From Chryseotalea sanaruensis (lineage in GTDB: Bacteria; Bacteroidota; Bacteroidia; Cytophagales; Cyclobacteriaceae), in NCBI RefSeq assembly GCF_003990915.1, contig NZ_BHXQ01000002.1, positions 558,001 through 622,000 of the forward strand: a stretch of 64,000 bases of DNA, given 5' to 3'. This document shows, one piece after another, positions 34,900 to 42,420 of this stretch. The position numbers and the translations under genes were made by a program. How positions within the stretch are numbered: the first letter of the stretch is position 1; each line of letters opens with the position of its first letter. The notes beneath the pieces are model-generated. The model was not told the DNA's origin. It worked only from the letters and a program-made list of their open reading frames with translations, and did no database searches.

Positions 34900-35550
34900 T
34901 TAACCAATGCGTAAGTCGTCATTCAATTCATTTACATCGTCAGCAGCGACAGTGAAATTATTTTGCAGTAAAATCTGACCACATTGTTTAATACAATGCT
35001 CAAGACCACCAATGGTATCTCCATTTTTTATTTTTTCAATCAGTTGTCTTACCATTTGATCCCACTCTCTTTGATCGACAACCTTACTTATGCCTTTATC
35101 GGCCATCACAATAACCTCATGTTCAAAAAATGAAATAAAAATCATGATACCAGTTCGCTGCCTTGTGTTAAATACCTCTTGCTCTAAAAAAGCAGACTCA
35201 GCTTTCAGCTTGGTGGCTTTGTCCATATGCAGTTGTGTAAGCATAAGGCGTTTGGCAGGATCCCAAAAGTGGGATAACAAGCCACCAAAAAAACCCAGCG
35301 TTAGCACCGTAATGAAAATAATCAGGGGATCGTAAATAGCGAGTTCAGGAACGTATCGATCAAAGATTACAATACAAAGAAAAGTAATGGCAGCCAATGC
35401 CATGGCAGAGCGATAACCAGCAATGGCATAAACGCCACTTCTTTCTACCATTACGGGCACAATCTCACCCGAGACTTTACTTTCAGCTTCTTTTACAGCT
35501 GCGCTGATGCGCTGTAAGTCGCTATCGCTAAATTTCTTTTTTAGGTTCAT
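34900..35550 (-). CDS. TPM-domain membrane protein
   Basis: A 216-residue second TPM protein. The N-terminal third contains KEAESKVSGEIVPVMVERSG then two helices (about 43-64 and 71-92); the TPM-like remainder follows (FLEQEVFNTRQRTGIMIFISFFEHEVIVMAD, EWDQMVRQLIEKIKNGD). No signal peptide is visible, so topology differs from its neighbour. It leads the operon with the Gly-rich TPM and the DUF4097 gene. Because pdxJ ends only 37 bases upstream on the same strand, all four genes may be co-transcribed. Confidence 0.85.
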   Translation of the reverse strand: MNLKKKFSDSDLQRISAAVKEAESKVSGEIVPVMVERSGVYAIAGYRSAMALAAITFLCIVIFDRYVPELAIYDPLIIFITVLTLGFFGGLLSHFWDPAKRLMLTQLHMDKATKLKAESAFLEQEVFNTRQRTGIMIFISFFEHEVIVMADKGISKVVDQREWDQMVRQLIEKIKNGDTIGGLEHCIKQCGQILLQNNFTVAADDVNELNDDLRIG

Positions 35551-35587
35551 ATGCTTGCGGTGAAAAGTAAAGTTAACTCAAAAAGAG

Positions 35588-36304
35588 TTAGACTTTTAGT
35601 TTCTGCAAGTAAAGCTGAAGGGTATTCTCAAGACCATAATACAGCGCGTCACAAACAACGGCATGGCCAATGCTCACCTCGTCTAAATGAGGCACTGATT
35701 TGGCAAAAAAGTTCAGGTTATTCAAGTCAAGGTCGTGGCCCGCATTTACACCCAAACCCAATTCGTGTGCTACCCTTGCACTTTCTATATAAGGTTTCAC
35801 AGCCACCTCAGGGCTTACTAAAAATTCACGAGCGTAAGACTCTGTGTATAACTCGATGCGATCGGCTCCAACTTTGGCAGCTCCCTCCACCATGTGGGGT
35901 TGAGGATCAACAAAAATGGAAACGCGGGCTCCGTTTTTCTTTAATTCTTGAATAATTTCTTTAAGAAATGCCTGGTTTCGAATAGTATCCCAGCCAGCGT
36001 TTGATGTCAGCACGTCTGGCCCATCTGGAACAAGCGTTGCCTGTGCTGGCTTGGCTTCAATGATAATTTGCTGATAGCGCTCATCCGGATAGCCCTCGAT
36101 ATTGAATTCAGTTGTCACAACATCCTTAAGTTGCATCACATCTGTATAACGAATATGCCGCTCATCTGGTCTGGGGTGCACCGTTATACCTTGCGCACCA
36201 AAGCGCTCACAATCAAGGGCTGCCTTTACTACATCCGGATTGTTTCCACCCCTGGCATTTCTGAGTGTGGCGAATTTGTTAATATTGACGCTGAATCTAA
36301 TCAC
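35588..36304 (-). CDS. pdxJ: Pyridoxine 5'-phosphate synthase
   Basis: A 238-residue TIM-barrel enzyme that joins 3-amino-2-oxopropyl phosphate and deoxyxylulose 5-phosphate to make pyridoxine phosphate. Seen: [60 protein letters not shown], and [13 protein letters not shown] with the C-terminal [18 protein letters not shown]. The start is a GTG giving the family N-terminus and length (E. coli 243); the longer frame begins with TTG and adds 18 residues of low-homology sequence. AAAGAGGTG just before it could serve as a ribosome site. Divergent from yqeY. Confidence 0.95.
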   Translation of the reverse strand: MIRFSVNINKFATLRNARGGNNPDVVKAALDCERFGAQGITVHPRPDERHIRYTDVMQLKDVVTTEFNIEGYPDERYQQIIIEAKPAQATLVPDGPDVLTSNAGWDTIRNQAFLKEIIQELKKNGARVSIFVDPQPHMVEGAAKVGADRIELYTESYAREFLVSPEVAVKPYIESARVAHELGLGVNAGHDLDLNNLNFFAKSVPHLDEVSIGHAVVCDALYYGLENTLQLYLQKLKV

Positions 36305-36371
36305 CTCTTTAAAACAGATAGAACAAGAAATCGTTTCACAAAAATTATCTTTACACAAGTAAAATCAAAGT

Positions 36372-36821
36372 ATGAGCTTAAAGCAACAAATAGACCAGGA
36401 TATTAAGCAAGCCATGTTGGCCAAAAATAAAGAAGAACTTGAAGCCTTACGTGGTATCAAGTCACTTATTCTGTTGGCAGAAACCGAAAAAGGTGGTAGT
36501 GGGGAGGTTGCGTCCGATGTGGAAAACAAGCTGCTCATGAAAGCAGCCAAGCAACGCAAGGAATCTGCTGATATTTTTACACAGCAAAACAGAGCTGATC
36601 TGGCCGAGAAGGAGCTAAAACAACTTGAAGTAATCAGCCGTTATCTGCCAAAGCAATTAAGTGAAGAAGAGCTCACGTCAGAACTAAAAAAAATAATTGA
36701 GGCTACCGGTGCAAAGTCGCCAGCTGAAATTGGTAAAGTAATGGGTGTAGCCACCAAACAGTTGTCAGGTAAGGCTGATGGGAAAATGATTTCAGAACTT
36801 GTTAAAAAGTTATTGGCTTGA
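36372..36821 (+). CDS. GatB/YqeY-domain protein
   Basis: A 149-residue YqeY protein: helical N-terminal domain (MSLKQQIDQDIKQAMLAKNKEELEALR) and the tail domain shared with GatB, with RKESADIFTQQNR, KELKQLEVISRYLPKQL and VMGVATKQLSGKADGKMISELV. GatB tail domains contact tRNA; the free YqeY role is unresolved. TATCTTTA 18 bases ahead of the start resembles a -7 box. The stop overlaps the start of the CvpA-like gene. Confidence 0.93.
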   Translation: MSLKQQIDQDIKQAMLAKNKEELEALRGIKSLILLAETEKGGSGEVASDVENKLLMKAAKQRKESADIFTQQNRADLAEKELKQLEVISRYLPKQLSEEELTSELKKIIEATGAKSPAEIGKVMGVATKQLSGKADGKMISELVKKLLA

Positions 36822-37315
36822 GTTATATAGATATTGCCCTTATTCTTTTTCTATTATTGGGAGCCTACAGTGGTTATAAGGAAGGGTTTCTGATGGAGCT
36901 TTTCTCGGTGCTGGCCATTTTATTAGGTATTTTAGGTGGTTTCAAATTGATGGGCAATGCCATGGTATTACTCGATCAACAATTTAATATTGATGAACCC
37001 GTACTACCATACCTTGCCTTTATTGTAGTTTTTATTCTGGTGGTAATTGTTGTCAGACTCATTGGTAAATCAATCAGAGCCTCCATTGATGATAGCTTTT
37101 TAGGTAAAGTGGATCAATCGGCAGGTGCTTTTTTGGGAATTTTTAAATCAGCATTTATGTTAAGTGTTGGTCTGTGGATTATTCAATCACTTAAAATAGG
37201 CTTTCCTGAAAAATGGACAGATGATGCTTGGCTCTACCCAAAACTCGCTGTGCTTGCCCCTACAGTTGCAGAATGGGTAAGTGAATATGTGCCCTTGTTA
37301 AGCGATATATTTTGA
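36818..37315 (+). CDS. CvpA-family membrane protein
   Basis: A 165-residue protein with four helices (about 3-21, 25-43, 62-82, 100-120), matching CvpA: DIALILFLLLGAYSGYKEGFLMELF and the DDSFLGKVDQSAGAFLGIFKSA loop. CvpA was linked to colicin V production and stress tolerance in enterics; mechanism unclear. The start is TTG, overlapping the yqeY stop (TTGA), which supports translational coupling. Confidence 0.85.
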   Translation: MSYIDIALILFLLLGAYSGYKEGFLMELFSVLAILLGILGGFKLMGNAMVLLDQQFNIDEPVLPYLAFIVVFILVVIVVRLIGKSIRASIDDSFLGKVDQSAGAFLGIFKSAFMLSVGLWIIQSLKIGFPEKWTDDAWLYPKLAVLAPTVAEWVSEYVPLLSDIF

Positions 37316-37402
37316 TTCTTTCTTTCATTATGTAAGAAAGCGCCCATTTAGTGCAAGGTATATTTCTATTTTTTTACTTACTTATCATCCGAAATTAATG
37401 TT

Positions 37403-38155
37403 ATGGCCTTAGTTGTTAAAGAAGAAGGGGAGTTCAAATTTGTAGATGAAGGCAGTGGCCCTGTGCTGCTTTTGTTGCATGGCCTCTTTGGTGCTTTAAG
37501 TAATTGGGAAGGCGTTACAAACCGTTTCTCAAAAAACTTTAGAGTAATTATTCCCATGCTCCCTATTTATGAAATGCCCATTAGAGAAGCTGGCATTGAT
37601 GGGCTCAGAAAATTCGTTGAAGAGTTTGTTGCACTTAAGAACCTCAATGATATGATCATTATGGGAAATAGTCTTGGGGGACACGTTGCACTTGCCTATA
37701 CTCTCAAAAATCCTGACAAAGTAAAGAAACTTATACTCACGGGAAGTTCTGGCCTGTTCGAAGATTCTATGGGAGGATCTTACCCTAAACGTGGTAATTA
37801 CGAGTACATAAAAGAACGTGTTGCGTATACATTTTATGACCCCAAAGTCGCTACTAAAGAATTGGTAGATGAGGTTTTTGAAACCACCAACAGCATTCCT
37901 AAATGCATGCGTATTGTAGCCATTGCCAAATCTGCCCAGCGCCATAATATGGCAACTGATATACCCAACATTAAGGCACCAACCTTTTTGGTTTGGGGTC
38001 TTAATGATACAATAACACCACCCATTGTCGCCCACGAGTTTAACAGACTTATTCCAAATTCAACATTACAATTCATTGATAAATGCTCGCACGCACCCAT
38101 GATGGAGCATCCTGAAAAGTTTAATGAACTTGTTGAAGATTTTATGCTTAAATAA
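37403..38155 (+). CDS. Alpha/beta hydrolase
   Basis: A 250-residue alpha/beta-hydrolase-fold protein. Catalytic triad: S90 in MGNSLGGH, D202 in GLNDTITP and H230 in KCSHAPMMEHPE. The oxyanion loop is LLHGLFG. Substrate unknown. In many Bacteroidota this gene sits beside the CBS-domain gene and nadK, as here, but the metabolic link is not known. Confidence 0.92.
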   Translation: MALVVKEEGEFKFVDEGSGPVLLLLHGLFGALSNWEGVTNRFSKNFRVIIPMLPIYEMPIREAGIDGLRKFVEEFVALKNLNDMIIMGNSLGGHVALAYTLKNPDKVKKLILTGSSGLFEDSMGGSYPKRGNYEYIKERVAYTFYDPKVATKELVDEVFETTNSIPKCMRIVAIAKSAQRHNMATDIPNIKAPTFLVWGLNDTITPPIVAHEFNRLIPNSTLQFIDKCSHAPMMEHPEKFNELVEDFMLK

Positions 38156-38188
38156 CGGCAGAAAGGTAATTGCCTTATGCCCTAATAA

Positions 38189-38854
38189 ATGATAGCTGAA
38201 GACTTGATAAACCACATGATACCCCCGCTGAAGGGAACAGATGATGCTCACAAAGCTATCGTGTGGATGGAAGAATTCCGTTGTAATTATCTACCAGTAG
38301 TTGAAGAAGGTAAACTGCTAGGCTTCATTTCAGAAGAAATAATATTAGAGACTAACGATATAGATCGCGAGGTAAAAAACTTTAACCTTCTGGGTGAAAA
38401 AAGTTTTGTTCAGAAAGGAACTCACTTCTACGATATTCTGAAGGTAGCAGCTGAAAATAAAGTACAAATGGTAGCTGTATTGGACGAAGAGAATAATTAT
38501 TTCGGTGTTATAACGGTGCAAGATACTATGGCATCCTTTGCACAAACAGCTGCAGTTCAAATGCCTGGAAGTGTGTTAGTGCTTTCCATGAACCATATTG
38601 ATTACTCATTGGCAACCATCAGCCGTTTAATTGAAGAAAATAACGCAAAAATTTTGAGTAGTTTGGTAAAAGAAGATCCATTAGATAATTCTAGATTACG
38701 TCTTGTTCTCAAAATCAACCAAACAGATTTATCCAGAACGGTAGCCACGCTGGAGCGTTTCGGCTATAGGGTTATTGGTCGGTATCAAGAGTTACAGCAA
38801 GAACCAGCCAACAAAGAGCGAATCGACATGCTTTTACGCTATCTCGACATTTAA
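38189..38854 (+). CDS. CBS-domain protein with C-terminal ACT-like region
   Basis: A 221-residue protein with two CBS motifs (about 1-60 and 68-125), as in DAHKAIVWMEEFRCNYLPVVEEGKLLGFIS and MVAVLDEENNYFGVITVQDT, followed by an ACT-like beta-alpha-beta tail (140-205). CBS pairs bind adenine nucleotides. It lies between the hydrolase and nadK in a block conserved in Bacteroidota, so sensing NAD/adenylate state is an inviting but unproven idea. Confidence 0.85.
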   Translation: MIAEDLINHMIPPLKGTDDAHKAIVWMEEFRCNYLPVVEEGKLLGFISEEIILETNDIDREVKNFNLLGEKSFVQKGTHFYDILKVAAENKVQMVAVLDEENNYFGVITVQDTMASFAQTAAVQMPGSVLVLSMNHIDYSLATISRLIEENNAKILSSLVKEDPLDNSRLRLVLKINQTDLSRTVATLERFGYRVIGRYQELQQEPANKERIDMLLRYLDI

Positions 38855-38942
38855 TCTCTTATCTACAGTCATTTTTCTCCATAAAAGATTTCTATCTTTA
38901 ACTTTTTCAGCCATTTAACACGAGCTACTTAAAGTCAGATAT

Positions 38943-39815
38943 ATGCAAGTTGGATTGCATGGAAAGGAGTTTTCACTAAAATCGCTACCTGTTATTGAAA
39001 GGGTATTAGACCTGATTCATGAACATGGTGCGGAGGCTTGTGTCTCATATTCTTTTGCCAGTCAGTTAAAAAAGGTTGGATCAAAGCAAAAATTTAAGAT
39101 TTACGAAAAAGGCAACTCCTTAAAGCAAATGAAATTTGTTTTAAGCCTTGGTGGCGATGGAACATTGTTGGAAACAGTTTCGCATGTTGGCAGTGCAGAA
39201 GTACCAGTTTTGGGTATTAATTTAGGTCGTTTGGGTTTTTTGGCAACTATTAATAAAGACGAAACCACTCTGGCTCTTGAAAAATTATTCGAAGGAGCTT
39301 ATACAATAGACAGAAGGTCGCTTCTTAGATTAGAACTTAAAGACAATCTTTTCGATGGATTAAACTTTGCCTTAAACGATTTAACTGTTTTAAAAAAGGA
39401 CACGGCAACGATGCTGATAATCCACACACACATTGATGGTGAGTATCTTAATTCTTACTGGGCAGATGGCCTTATCGTTTCTACACCCACAGGAAGTACA
39501 GGTTATAACTTAAGCTGTGGTGGACCCCTTATCCATCCTAAATCATCAAACTTTATAATAACGCCTGTTAGCCCTCACAATTTAACAGCAAGACCAATCA
39601 TTCTTCCCGATTCTTCAGAGATAACTCTTGAGGTTGAGGGCAGAAGCAAGAACTTTTTAATTACGCTTGATAGTCGCGTGGCTACTGGAGTTTCTGGGTT
39701 AAAAATACTTGTGAAGCGCGAAAACTTTACCGCTAACCTAATTCAATTAGAAGGGCAGCATTATTTCAAGACACTTCGTAGTAAGCTTAACTGGGGTTTA
39801 GATATTAGAAACTAA
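38943..39815 (+). CDS. nadK: NAD kinase
   Basis: A 290-residue enzyme making NADP from NAD and ATP (or polyphosphate). Seen: GGDGT at 70-74 with catalytic D72, GINLGRLGFLAT, and the conserved NE/ND and STPTGSTGYNLSCGGPL segments of the second domain. Length is normal. It begins the envelope block with the barrels, uppS and bamA. TATCTTTA lies about 43 bases ahead of the start. Confidence 0.97.
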   Translation: MQVGLHGKEFSLKSLPVIERVLDLIHEHGAEACVSYSFASQLKKVGSKQKFKIYEKGNSLKQMKFVLSLGGDGTLLETVSHVGSAEVPVLGINLGRLGFLATINKDETTLALEKLFEGAYTIDRRSLLRLELKDNLFDGLNFALNDLTVLKKDTATMLIIHTHIDGEYLNSYWADGLIVSTPTGSTGYNLSCGGPLIHPKSSNFIITPVSPHNLTARPIILPDSSEITLEVEGRSKNFLITLDSRVATGVSGLKILVKRENFTANLIQLEGQHYFKTLRSKLNWGLDIRN

Positions 39816-39823
39816 TTTTTGAC

Positions 39824-39831
39824 TATTTTTG
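39824..39831 (+). promoter_or_regulatory. -7 box upstream of the first barrel gene
   Basis: TATTTTTG is a full match to TAnnTTTG, 28 bases before the ATG and just after the nadK stop. The envelope block therefore can start here rather than depend on nadK. Confidence 0.5.
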
Positions 39832-39859
39832 CAAGGCTTTAATCATCAACATCATAGAT

Positions 39860-40900
39860 ATGCGTAGGGGTTTTGTTATTTGTTTGGCTATAGCGGCTTT
39901 TTTACTCACAATCGATTCGGAAGCTCAGATGAATCGTAAAAGAATTAAAAAGAACAATCGCTCTATTGCACACTTTAAGGGGAAGAAAAGAGGTTTTGAT
40001 CCTGCAAAAAAGTATAACGCGCTGGGCATTTCTCTAAATGCGCTCAATTACTACGGGGATATTGCCCCGCTTCCTAACAGAATTAGCACGGATATAGGCT
40101 TTACAAGGCCTGCCATTGGCGCTTCATTTACTCACCGATTTGGCCCATTTTATCAATTAACCGCAGGATTTTCCTATGGTACATTGGCAGGTTCAGATGC
40201 GGAATCAGCAGATCCAAGTGACGATAATTCAGCATATAGATATGTAAGAAACCTAAGCTTTAGGAACAGAATAAAAGAATTGTCGGTGGTAGGGCAATTT
40301 GATTTATTTCCTAACCAGGGCACGTACATTAGCCGGGTAAGGTGGAGTCCCTTCGCCTATGTAGGATTAGCTGTTTTTCATCATAACCCTCAGGCGCAAA
40401 ATGCCGATGGTGAATGGGTAAACCTTCAACCTCTTGGTACTGAAGGGCAATACGCTCAATTAAGTCCAACTGATGTTAACTATGGTATTAAGCCATATAA
40501 ACTTATTCAACTGGCCATACCTTTTGGTATTGGTGCCCGTTTCCGCGTAAATGAAGTAATTGATATTTCTGCTGAATTCGGATTCCGCTATCTGTTTACC
40601 GACTACATTGATGATATAAGTCAGAATTATGTTAACCTGGACTTACTTTCGGATGAAGCCAAAGCATTTTCCTACCGATCAAACCTGGTTAATCCATCGA
40701 GTAGTCCCCTAGTTGCAGAAAGATTGGCCAACACACATCCCACACTTACGTACAATGGTAGCCCTCTTATCAATGGTTATGGTCATGAAGATCAGTATAG
40801 TTGGCGCGGAAATAAAAATGATCGCGACATTTACACAATTACAACTATACGTTTAACGTATATACTGGGTAAAACCTTTCATAGGGCAAAATTCAGATAA
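39860..40900 (+). CDS. Outer-membrane beta-barrel-like protein, DUF6089 relative
   Basis: A 346-residue exported protein with signal peptide (1-22, DSEAQ) and a basic linker (RKRIKKNNRS), then Gly/aromatic beta strands such as YNALGISLNALNYYGDIAP and IGASFTHRFGPFYQLTAGF that match DUF6089-type barrels (from memory). It shows RFRVNEVIDISAEFGFRYLFTDYIDD, characteristic of the family. No enzymatic residues. The stop overlaps the start of the next barrel gene by one base, so the two are coupled. Confidence 0.82.
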   Translation: MRRGFVICLAIAAFLLTIDSEAQMNRKRIKKNNRSIAHFKGKKRGFDPAKKYNALGISLNALNYYGDIAPLPNRISTDIGFTRPAIGASFTHRFGPFYQLTAGFSYGTLAGSDAESADPSDDNSAYRYVRNLSFRNRIKELSVVGQFDLFPNQGTYISRVRWSPFAYVGLAVFHHNPQAQNADGEWVNLQPLGTEGQYAQLSPTDVNYGIKPYKLIQLAIPFGIGARFRVNEVIDISAEFGFRYLFTDYIDDISQNYVNLDLLSDEAKAFSYRSNLVNPSSSPLVAERLANTHPTLTYNGSPLINGYGHEDQYSWRGNKNDRDIYTITTIRLTYILGKTFHRAKFR

Positions 40901-41574
40901 TGCGCTTTTGCTTCACTATTATTATTCTTTCGTATTCTTTTTTGGCAAGTGGTCAAAGAGCTGAAGTAGGTTTTGGACTAGGTACGTGGAATTACACTGG
41001 TGATTTATCCAGAACGTACAACATTCTTAATGTAAAGCCTGCAGGCACCATCCTTTATCGATCAAACCTGGGGCGCGCTATCAGTTTCAGAACTTCAGTT
41101 ACCGCAGGTAAAATTGCTGCCAGCGATGATCGCCCAATCGATGCCTTTGCAACAAACAGAGGTGCATCCTTTAATCTATTTTTATACGAATTAGCGCTTG
41201 CCACGGAGTATCATTTCTTAGACTGGCGGAGCGAAAAGAGGCCTTTGCGCTTTACTCCCTATGTTGTTGCTGGCCTTGGTTTATTTGGTATGGCAGGGCA
41301 AATAGAAAAGTCTGCTGAATACAGCAGTATTCAGCCTTCAGTGCAATTGGGTATTGGGTTCAAGTATGTAATTAATCCTCTGTGGTACCTAAGTTTAGAG
41401 TTTAGTAGCCGGAAGACATTTTTTGATTACCTAGACAATGTTTCGGATGGGAATATCTCCAATAAAAACTATAGATATGGAAATCCTAACGATAACGATA
41501 GCTATCATTTTTTGGGGATTACCTTAACCAGAACTTTTTATACCATACCCTGCCCCACCAATCCTTATAAGTAA
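40900..41574 (+). CDS. DUF6089-type outer-membrane protein
   Basis: A 224-residue exported protein (signal 1-18, ASGQ) with a small barrel: AEVGFGLGTWNYTGDLSRTYN, RFTPYVVAGLGLFGM, PSVQLGIGFKYVINPLWYLSLEFSSRKTFFDYLD and a C-terminal GITLTRTFYTI. The same family is found ahead of uppS-bamA in many Bacteroidota. Function unknown; a role in outer-membrane assembly is inferred only from position. Confidence 0.84.
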   Translation: MRFCFTIIILSYSFLASGQRAEVGFGLGTWNYTGDLSRTYNILNVKPAGTILYRSNLGRAISFRTSVTAGKIAASDDRPIDAFATNRGASFNLFLYELALATEYHFLDWRSEKRPLRFTPYVVAGLGLFGMAGQIEKSAEYSSIQPSVQLGIGFKYVINPLWYLSLEFSSRKTFFDYLDNVSDGNISNKNYRYGNPNDNDSYHFLGITLTRTFYTIPCPTNPYK

Positions 41575-41652
41575 GCTCGAAAATTTGGCTTTACTTGCTT
41601 AAATCAACAGAATACACTAACAATTATCTACTAACCAATAACTTATTATCCT

Positions 41653-41660
41653 TATTTTTG
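41653..41660 (+). promoter_or_regulatory. -7 box directly ahead of uppS
   Basis: TATTTTTG matches TAnnTTTG and ends only 7 bases before the uppS GTG. If transcription starts the usual few bases downstream, the mRNA has little or no leader. Confidence 0.55.
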
Positions 41661-41667
41661 CCGCCTT

Positions 41668-42420
41668 GTGGCTTCATACCGCGAACATATAGACCCGAAT
41701 AATTTACCCCGCCATATTGCCGTTATTATGGACGGGAATGGACGATGGGCCAAAAAGAAAGGTGCTTTACGCATTTTTGGGCATCGCAATGCTATACAGT
41801 CGGTAAAAGATGTAACGGAGGCCTGTGGTGAATTAGGAATTAAGTACTTAACACTTTACGCCTTTTCAACCGAAAATTGGGGCAGACCGAAAGAGGAAGT
41901 AGATGGTTTAATGGAGCTTTTAGTAAATACGCTAAAAAAGGAGATTAAAACCTTAATGGATAATCGCGTAAAACTAAAGACCATTGGAGACACATCGCAC
42001 TTGCCTCAAGAATGCCAGAATAACTTGCAATGGGCTAAAGACACAACCCAAGGCAACGAGGGGCTAACCCTGATTCTGGCACTTAGTTATTCCGGACGTT
42101 GGGAAATAACAGAAGCTGTAAAAAAGCTGGCAAACGAGGTAAAGAAAGGAAATTTAGAGCCTTCTGCTATTACCGATAAAGATATTGAGAACTATTTGGA
42201 GACTTCTGGCATCCCAGATCCTGAGTTGTTAATCCGTACCAGTGGTGAACTACGCATAAGTAACTTCTTGCTTTGGCAAATTGCTTATTCGGAGCTTTAT
42301 ATAACACCAACGTTATGGCCTGATTTTAGAAAAGAAAATTTATATGAAGCCATTTGGTCGTATCAGCAACGCGAACGAAGATTTGGTAAAACAAGTGAGC
42401 AATTGAATCCTGTGGGATAA
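41668..42420 (+). CDS. uppS: Isoprenyl transferase (undecaprenyl diphosphate synthase)
   Basis: A 250-residue cis-prenyltransferase making the C55 carrier for peptidoglycan and O-antigen units. Seen: VIMDGNGRWAKKKG with catalytic D22, FGHRNAIQSVKDV, TLYAFSTENWGRP, LILALSYSGRWEI and the C-terminal RTSGELRISNFLLWQIAYSELY. The start is GTG, the only one that gives the family N-terminus. The stop overlaps the bamA start by one base (TAATG). Confidence 0.96.
   Translation: MASYREHIDPNNLPRHIAVIMDGNGRWAKKKGALRIFGHRNAIQSVKDVTEACGELGIKYLTLYAFSTENWGRPKEEVDGLMELLVNTLKKEIKTLMDNRVKLKTIGDTSHLPQECQNNLQWAKDTTQGNEGLTLILALSYSGRWEITEAVKKLANEVKKGNLEPSAITDKDIENYLETSGIPDPELLIRTSGELRISNFLLWQIAYSELYITPTLWPDFRKENLYEAIWSYQQRERRFGKTSEQLNPVG

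Noticed and set aside
35551..35955. An open frame of 134 codons on the + strand
   Set aside because: It lies antisense inside pdxJ, whose family motifs are certain; the frame has no domain character.
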